From JAOPZW01 sp963807305 (lineage in GTDB: Bacteria > Actinomycetota > Thermoleophilia > Solirubrobacterales > Solirubrobacteraceae): 64,000 nt of DNA. Below, piece after piece: positions 59,730 to 64,000 of the stretch. The notes beneath the pieces are model-generated. The model searched no databases and was not told the origin of the DNA. It saw nothing but the letters and a program-made list of their open reading frames with translations. The stretch is from assembly GCA_963807305.1 (NCBI GenBank), contig CAWEBN010000016.1:69356-133355 (forward strand), read 5' to 3'. The stretch's first letter is position 1; every line of letters begins with the position of its first letter. A program made the translations under genes and the position numbers.

Positions 59730-61240
59730 CGGCCCGACAACTCTCGCACGGCGGCGAGGACCTCGGCAGCCCCGACCGCATGGCCGGTGGTGATGCGCCC
59801 GGGCGCCTCCACCAGCACGTAGGGGACAGCCTCGCCGGTCCGCTTCTTGTCGCGCGCGGTCGCCGCCGCCACCGCGGCGGCGTCGACGCCCTCCAGGCGC
59901 GTCGGCAGCCCGGCGTGCGCGAGCAGCTCCTCGACGAGCTCGCGCAGCGCGTCCTGGCCGGAGAGACGCAGGGCCGCGAGCAGCCCGAGGCCGACCGCCT
60001 CGCCGTGGCGATAGCGCGCGTAGCCGGTGGCGGTCTCGATCGCGTGACCGACCGTGTGGCCGAGGTTGAGCGCCTGGCGCGCGCCGCCGTCGCGCTCGTC
60101 GGCCGCCACGACGCGCAGCTTGGTGCGCACGCAGCCGACGATCACGTCGTCGTCGACGGGGGCCCCGGAGGCGACGCGGTCCCACAGCGAGCCGCCGGCG
60201 ATGAGCGCGGTCTTGAGCACCTCGGCGTAGCCTGCGGCGAGCTCGGGGTCCGGCAGCGTGGCCAGCAGCGACGGATCGGTCAGCACCGCCACGGGCTGGT
60301 GGTAGGCGCCGACGTAGTTCTTGGCCTCGGGCAGGTCGACCCCGGTCTTGCCGCCGTAGGCGGAGTCGACCTGGGCCACGAGCGTGGTCGGCACCTGGAC
60401 CACGGCGATGCCGCGCTGGTAGGTGGCCGCGCAGAAGCCGGCGAGGTCGCCCACCACGCCCCCGCCAAGCGCCACGACGTGGTCGGCGCGGGTGGCGCCC
60501 TGTGCGACGAGCGCGTGCCAGATCCGCTCGGCCGTCGCGAGCGTCTTGTGCTCCTCGCCGGGCGGGACCTCGACGAGGCCGGCCGCGTCGGGCACGCGCC
60601 CCGCGTGGAGCGCGGCGACGGTCTCGTCGCTGACCACGACCCTGCGCCCGGCCGCCGGCCACGGCGTGCGGTCGAGCGGCCCCACCCACACCGGGTAGTC
60701 GCCCGAGGCGCTCGTGGCCCACAGCAGGCGGTGGCCCTCGGGGATCGCCCGCAGCGCGTCGAGCGCGCGCGCCACGGCGCGCGCGCCGGTGGCCGGCAGG
60801 ACCGCGTCGGCGGCCGCCTCGTAGATCGGCTCGCGCGAGCGGTAGAGGGACTCGAAGGCGCCGCGCTCCCTCGCCAGGGGACGCCCGCTGCGGTGCGCGC
60901 GCTCCCAGGCCGTGTCGAGGTCGACGTCGAGGAGGACCACGACGTGGCGGTCGAGCGCCCCGCGCACGCGCTCGGAGTGAAGGGCGCCGCCCCCGAGGGC
61001 GATGACGCCGCCGTCGGCGGTCTCGAGCAGCCGGCCGACGAGCTCCTGCTCGGCGGCGCGGAAGGCCGCCTCGCCGTCGCGGGCGAAGACCGCCTCGATC
61101 GGCTCGCCGAGCCTGGCCTCGAGCAGCGCGTCGGCGTCGTCGGCCGGGACGCCGAGCGCCGCGGCCGCCTCGCGCGCCGCGCGCGACTTGCCCGCGCCCA
61201 TGAAGCCGATGAAGACGAGCGCCGGGTTCAGCGCCGCCAC
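59726..61240 (-). CDS. aroKB: Fused shikimate kinase / 3-dehydroquinate synthase
   Basis: 504 residues. Residues 1-160 are shikimate kinase: LVFIGFMGAGKSRAAREAAAALG (Walker A), DDADALLEARLG, GGGALHSERVRGAL and the RPLARERGAFESLYRSREPIY lid. Residues about 175-500 are dehydroquinate synthase: EEHKTLATAERIWHALV, VALGGGVVGDLAGFCAATYQRGI, VPTTLVAQVDSAYGGKTGVD, and LNLGHTVGHAIETATGYARYRHGEAVGLG with zinc His/Glu. Two non-consecutive steps are thus joined in one chain. The start GTG 61240 has GAGGAG eight bases upstream; an ATG at 61315 is rejected because it would run through the aroC end. Confidence 0.94.
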   Translation of the reverse strand: MAALNPALVFIGFMGAGKSRAAREAAAALGVPADDADALLEARLGEPIEAVFARDGEAAFRAAEQELVGRLLETADGGVIALGGGALHSERVRGALDRHVVVLLDVDLDTAWERAHRSGRPLARERGAFESLYRSREPIYEAAADAVLPATGARAVARALDALRAIPEGHRLLWATSASGDYPVWVGPLDRTPWPAAGRRVVVSDETVAALHAGRVPDAAGLVEVPPGEEHKTLATAERIWHALVAQGATRADHVVALGGGVVGDLAGFCAATYQRGIAVVQVPTTLVAQVDSAYGGKTGVDLPEAKNYVGAYHQPVAVLTDPSLLATLPDPELAAGYAEVLKTALIAGGSLWDRVASGAPVDDDVIVGCVRTKLRVVAADERDGGARQALNLGHTVGHAIETATGYARYRHGEAVGLGLLAALRLSGQDALRELVEELLAHAGLPTRLEGVDAAAVAAATARDKKRTGEAVPYVLVEAPGRITTGHAVGAAEVLAAVRELSGR

Positions 61241-61313
61241 GCGATGCGCTCCTCGCACCAGCGCGCCGCAACTCGACCGTGCATCACCTTCTCCGCCACC
61301 CGATGCGCTCCTC
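61234..61313. repeat. Direct repeat of 21 bases: aroC 3' end and aroKB leader
   Basis: The 21-base stretches 61234-61254 and 61293-61313 are identical except at one base. On the coding strand the first covers the aroKB ribosome binding site and GTG start; the second encodes the EERIGWR end of AroC. Between them lie 38 bases. Confidence 0.8.
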
Positions 61314-62453
61314 ATACCGCGCGACTGCCTCGAGCACGTCGTCGACGTGATCGCCGCCGAACTTCTCGCGGTAGGCGCCGGCCAGGACGAAGGCGACCAT
61401 GGCCTCCCCCACGACGCCGGCCGCCGGGATGGTGGCCGAGTCGGTGCGCTCGCGCAGCGCGTCGGCGGGCTCGTGCGTGGCGAGGTCGACCGAGCGCAGT
61501 GGTTTGGTCAGCGTGGGCAGCGGCTTCATCGCCGCCCGCACGACGACCGGCTCGCCCGTGGTCATGCCGCCCTCGAGGCCCCCGGCGTGGTTGGTCTCGC
61601 GGTAGAAGCCGCGCTCGTCGCTGAAGAAGATCTCGTCGTGGGCGCCCGAGCCCGGGCGCCCGGCGACGTCGAAGGCGTCGCCGATGGTCGCGCCCTTGAC
61701 CGCCTGGATCGAGCACAGCGCTCCGGTCAGGCGGCCGTCGAGCCGTCCCTCCCAGCTCGTGTACGAGCCCAGGCCGGGCGTGGCGCCGAAGGCGACGACC
61801 TCGAAGACGCCGCCCAGCGACTCGTTCGCCTTGCGCTGGACGTTGATGTGCTCGACCATCGCGCGGCTCGCCTCGCGGTCCAGACAGCGCACGGGATCGT
61901 CGTCGACGCCGTCGAAGTCCTCCACGCGCAGCGGCTCCTCGCGCGCCGGCGCCCGTACCGAGCCGACCTGCACCACGTGCGAGCGGACCTCGACCCCGAG
62001 CGCGCGCAGGAAGGCCTTGGCCAGCGCCCCGCCGGCCACCCGCGCGGCGGTCTCGCGCGCGCTCGCGCGCTCCAGCACGTTGCGCACATCGGTCAGGCGG
62101 TGCTTCCACGTGCCGACGAGGTCGGCGTGACCGGGGCGCGGCAGGTGGACCTCGGCCACCTCGGCCTCCACCGGCCACGGGTTCATCCGCTCCTCCCAGT
62201 TGGCGAAGTCCCGGTTGGCGACCTGCAGGGCGATCGGCCCGCCCATGGTGCGCCCGTGGCGGACCCCGCCGGTGACCTGCGCACGATCGCGCTCGATCTT
62301 CATCCGCCCCCCGCGCCCGTGCCCGAGCTGGCGGCGGGCCATGTCGCGGTCGATCGCCTCGCGATCGAGCTCGAGGCCCGCGGGCAGGCCCTCGACCACG
62401 CAGGTCAGGCCGGGGCCGTGCGACTCGCCGGCCGTGATGAGCTTCAGCGCCAT
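61284..62453 (-). CDS. aroC: Chorismate synthase
   Basis: 389 residues. Final step of the shikimate pathway, FMN-dependent. It begins ALKLITAGESHGPGLTCVVEGLPAGLELD, followed by RQLGHGRGGRMKIERDRAQVTGGVRHGRTMGGPIAL, RPGHADLVGTWKHRLTDVRNVLERASARETAARVA and GGLEGGMTTGEPVVVRAAMKPLPTL, and ends GDHVDDVLEAVARYEERIGWRRR. The invariant His residues are present. The length is normal. Start ATG 62453; 34 bases separate it from the pilus-type gene upstream. It leads the shikimate operon. Confidence 0.97.
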   Translation of the reverse strand: MALKLITAGESHGPGLTCVVEGLPAGLELDREAIDRDMARRQLGHGRGGRMKIERDRAQVTGGVRHGRTMGGPIALQVANRDFANWEERMNPWPVEAEVAEVHLPRPGHADLVGTWKHRLTDVRNVLERASARETAARVAGGALAKAFLRALGVEVRSHVVQVGSVRAPAREEPLRVEDFDGVDDDPVRCLDREASRAMVEHINVQRKANESLGGVFEVVAFGATPGLGSYTSWEGRLDGRLTGALCSIQAVKGATIGDAFDVAGRPGSGAHDEIFFSDERGFYRETNHAGGLEGGMTTGEPVVVRAAMKPLPTLTKPLRSVDLATHEPADALRERTDSATIPAAGVVGEAMVAFVLAGAYREKFGGDHVDDVLEAVARYEERIGWRRR

Positions 62454-62487
62454 CGGGCGCCGAAGTCTATGGATGGATTCCCGGCCG

Positions 62488-63519
62488 CTAGGCGCCGGGG
62501 GACTGCCAGGCCCAGACCGGCAGGCCGGGCAGCGTGCCCGTTGCGTCGGCGGGCGAGGCGGCGGCGGCGCCGTTGACCGAGGCGCGCGCCTTGCTCTGCC
62601 GGGGCGTGCGGACGAGCACGCCGCTGGCGGGCAGCCAGCGGTAGGTCGCCGCGCCCTTGAAGGCCGAGCTGCCGACCCGGTGGGCCTTGCGCAGCATGTC
62701 GGCGCCGGCGTTGGAGTGGCGCTCGTAGGAGGCCGCGGCGGCGGCCGCGCTGGCGGCGCCCTTCTTGAAGACCTTCACGACGTCGAGCTGGTACTGCACG
62801 GCCTCGCCGTCGACGGTGAGGTCGAAGAACTCGGTGTCGCCCTCCTTGACCTCGATCGTCTGGCAGCTCTTGGCGCTCGGGCGGCAGTGCCCGTCGCCGG
62901 TCGCGGTGGCGTCGGAGGAGAGCAGGAAGACGGCGGTCTTGCCGTCCTTGAGGACGCCGGTGTAGACGAAGAAGGGGTTGTCGGCCGTCGGCAGCGGCGA
63001 AAGGCGCGCGACGTCGTGGTAGGTCTTCAGCTGCGTGGCCTCGGCGCGGCCGAAGCGCAGCGACAGGTGATAGACGTCGAGGGGGTCGCCGGACGACGGC
63101 TTGGGCGTGGAGCCACCGTTGCCGGAGCCGCCGGTGCCGCCGGTGCCGCCCGGAGCGAGCGGCGGCTGGGAGCCGTCGGAGCCGCCCGAGCCCGACCCGG
63201 TCGGCTGGTCGGCGGCCGGGGTCTTGGTCGTCGGGTCCGCCGGGGCCTTGGGCGCCTTGGGCACGTGCAGCTGCTTGAAGGGGTTGCGCACGCTGCCGGG
63301 ACGCTCGTCCTGGCCGGTCGCGGCGCCGTCGACCTTGATGGCGGCCTTCGACACCTTGCCGGCGTCGGCCTGGAGGTTGGTCGCGGGCAGCGGGGTCTCC
63401 TCCGCGGACCCGCGGCCGAGGTACATCGGAACGGCGACGGCCGCGGCGAGCAGCAGCACGGCGATCGGCCAGAGCTTGCGATCGACGAGGTCGCGCAGCA
63501 CTCCGCGGATGGCGCTCAT
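62488..63519 (-). CDS. Membrane-anchored protein of a type IV pilus-like cluster
   Basis: 343 residues. A short cytoplasmic tail, one membrane helix (WPIAVLLLAAAVAVPMYLG, about 17-35), a Gly/Ser/Pro/Thr-rich spacer (about 90-145) and a compact domain (about 150-260) with DPLDVYHLSLRFG, NPFFVYTGVLKDGKTAVFLLSSDATATGDGHCRPSAKSCQTIEVKEGDTEFFDL. Its ATG overlaps the stop of the PilO-like gene, so it probably belongs to the pilus machinery in the place of PilP or another lipoprotein-like component. This role is inferred from context; I do not recognise the domain. Confidence 0.75.
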   Translation of the reverse strand: MSAIRGVLRDLVDRKLWPIAVLLLAAAVAVPMYLGRGSAEETPLPATNLQADAGKVSKAAIKVDGAATGQDERPGSVRNPFKQLHVPKAPKAPADPTTKTPAADQPTGSGSGGSDGSQPPLAPGGTGGTGGSGNGGSTPKPSSGDPLDVYHLSLRFGRAEATQLKTYHDVARLSPLPTADNPFFVYTGVLKDGKTAVFLLSSDATATGDGHCRPSAKSCQTIEVKEGDTEFFDLTVDGEAVQYQLDVVKVFKKGAASAAAAAASYERHSNAGADMLRKAHRVGSSAFKGAATYRWLPASGVLVRTPRQSKARASVNGAAAASPADATGTLPGLPVWAWQSPGA

Positions 63520-64000
63520 CCGGTCACCTCCGACGCGGTCGCCGGCGGGGCGGCCGCGCTCGAGCCCGAGCCCGAGCCAGAGCCGGAGCCCGCGGCACCG
63601 GTCGCTGCGGCACCGGTCCCGGCGCTCGACGTGCTGTCGTCGGCGGGGGTGCGCAGGTACGCGGTGGCCACGATGTTGGCCTTGACGTTCGGGAAGCCGC
63701 CGGGGCCCGCGACGAGGCCGAAGCCGTCGATGCTGAGCAGGCGCCCGTCGACCTTGACGTTCTTGCCGTCGACGCGCACGAAGCTCTGCACGTCGCCGAA
63801 GAAGCGCTCCATGTCGAAGAAGGTGCCGCTGAAGACGAACGAGAACGGCATCGTCGGGAAGCCGGCCGAGCCGACCGCCGCGCCCGGCGGCAGGGCCGCG
63901 GCCGCGGCCTGCGTCGCCGGCGCCGCGGCGGCCGGCGCGGCTGAAGAGGAATCGCTGGAAGAGGAGCCCGAGCTGGAGGAGGAACCAGAGCCGGAACCAG
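63516..64000 (-). CDS. pilO: PilO-like type IV pilus assembly protein (5' end outside window)
   Basis: 161 residues of the C-terminal part, open to the window edge. After a Ser/Gly and Ala-rich linker comes FPTMPFSFVFSGTFFDMERFFGDVQSFVRV, then VDGRLLSIDGFGLVAGPGGFPNVKANIVATAYLRTPAD, the beta-alpha-beta layout of PilO periplasmic domains. PilO forms inner-membrane heterodimers with PilN in the pilus alignment complex. The tail is a long Gly/Ser/Ala stretch. The last codons overlap the next gene by four bases (ATGA). Confidence 0.75.
   Translation of the reverse strand, partial: GSGSGSSSSSGSSSSDSSSAAPAAAAPATQAAAAALPPGAAVGSAGFPTMPFSFVFSGTFFDMERFFGDVQSFVRVDGKNVKVDGRLLSIDGFGLVAGPGGFPNVKANIVATAYLRTPADDSTSSAGTGAAATGAAGSGSGSGSGSSAAAPPATASEVTG

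Noticed and set aside
61240..61315. ATG at 61315 as the start of aroKB
   Set aside because: It would run through the end of aroC and add a low-complexity tail; GTG 61240 has a perfect ribosome binding site and begins exactly at the kinase fold.
63540..64000. Ser/Gly-coding simple repeats considered as a CRISPR or tandem-repeat locus
   Set aside because: The repeats are short codon runs inside the PilO-like reading frame and encode flexible linkers.

Overview
The window is about 73% GC, dense with genes on both strands, and uses GTG and TTG starts freely. A PilO-like pilus gene, a DnaG/Dgt/pyruvate phosphate dikinase/RecO block, F420/FMN luciferase-like oxidoreductases, TlyA, a MEP-pathway Dxs and an EF-P/NusB block point to a high-GC actinobacterium. 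Gene content and sequence style fit class Thermoleophilia (Solirubrobacterales, Conexibacter/Solirubrobacter-like). This is inference; no rRNA or species marker is present. No CRISPR array, prophage, insertion sequence or plasmid replication gene was seen. One tRNA (Asn, anticodon GTT) lies at 12823-12896.

Layout. 1-9.7 kb: 3' part of PEP carboxylase, a frame-broken secreted protein, a flavin monooxygenase/acyl-CoA dehydrogenase-like protein, a GAF protein, a class B penicillin-binding protein divergent from a coiled-coil tail-anchored protein, and a thioredoxin-like lipoprotein. 9.7-14.9 kb: LLM oxidoreductase and glycosyltransferase, an HNH endonuclease whose start overlaps a LexA-type SOS box, tRNA-Asn, an ArsR/SRPBCC operon and a second LLM oxidoreductase. 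15-24.9 kb: dnaG, dgt, ppdK, recO and mutM interleaved with an oxidoreductase, an SDR, two divergent RidA proteins and a glutaredoxin. 25-34 kb: deoB, xerD, a frame-broken secreted metalloprotease, a NUDIX hydrolase, a TetR/acyl-CoA ligase divergent pair, an M20 peptidase and pyrG. 34-43.6 kb: msrB, VOC protein, amidase, recN, an NAD(P)-binding protein, NAD kinase, tlyA, a methyltransferase, a murein endopeptidase and a membrane protein. 43.6-49.4 kb: esterase, dxs, prenyl synthase, xseB, nusB, a second ArsR/SRPBCC pair and efp. 49.4-58.1 kb: accessory stretch. 58.2-64 kb: pepQ, aroQ, an aroK-aroB fusion, aroC and two pilus-type genes.

How the genes work together. PEP carboxylase and pyruvate phosphate dikinase both act at the PEP node. 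The aroC-aroKB-aroQ genes supply chorismate, and all overlap or nearly abut as one minus-strand operon that begins in pilus genes. Dxs and a farnesyl-type prenyl synthase form an isoprenoid operon with nusB and xseB. DNA repair and replication genes (dnaG, recO, mutM, recN, xerD, xseB, HNH) are scattered through the window.

The most unusual signals are: a perfect SOS box on the HNH gene; a 32-bp near-perfect dyad over the start of a MarR-GNAT fusion; repeated ACGTGTAA half-sites upstream of an SRPBCC-ArsR operon; a 51-nt hairpin before recN; a degenerate AbiEi/DUF559 gene that reads in frame into efp; a duplicated aroC 3' end that supplies the ribosome binding site of aroKB; and several secreted-protein genes broken by what look like single-base insertions.
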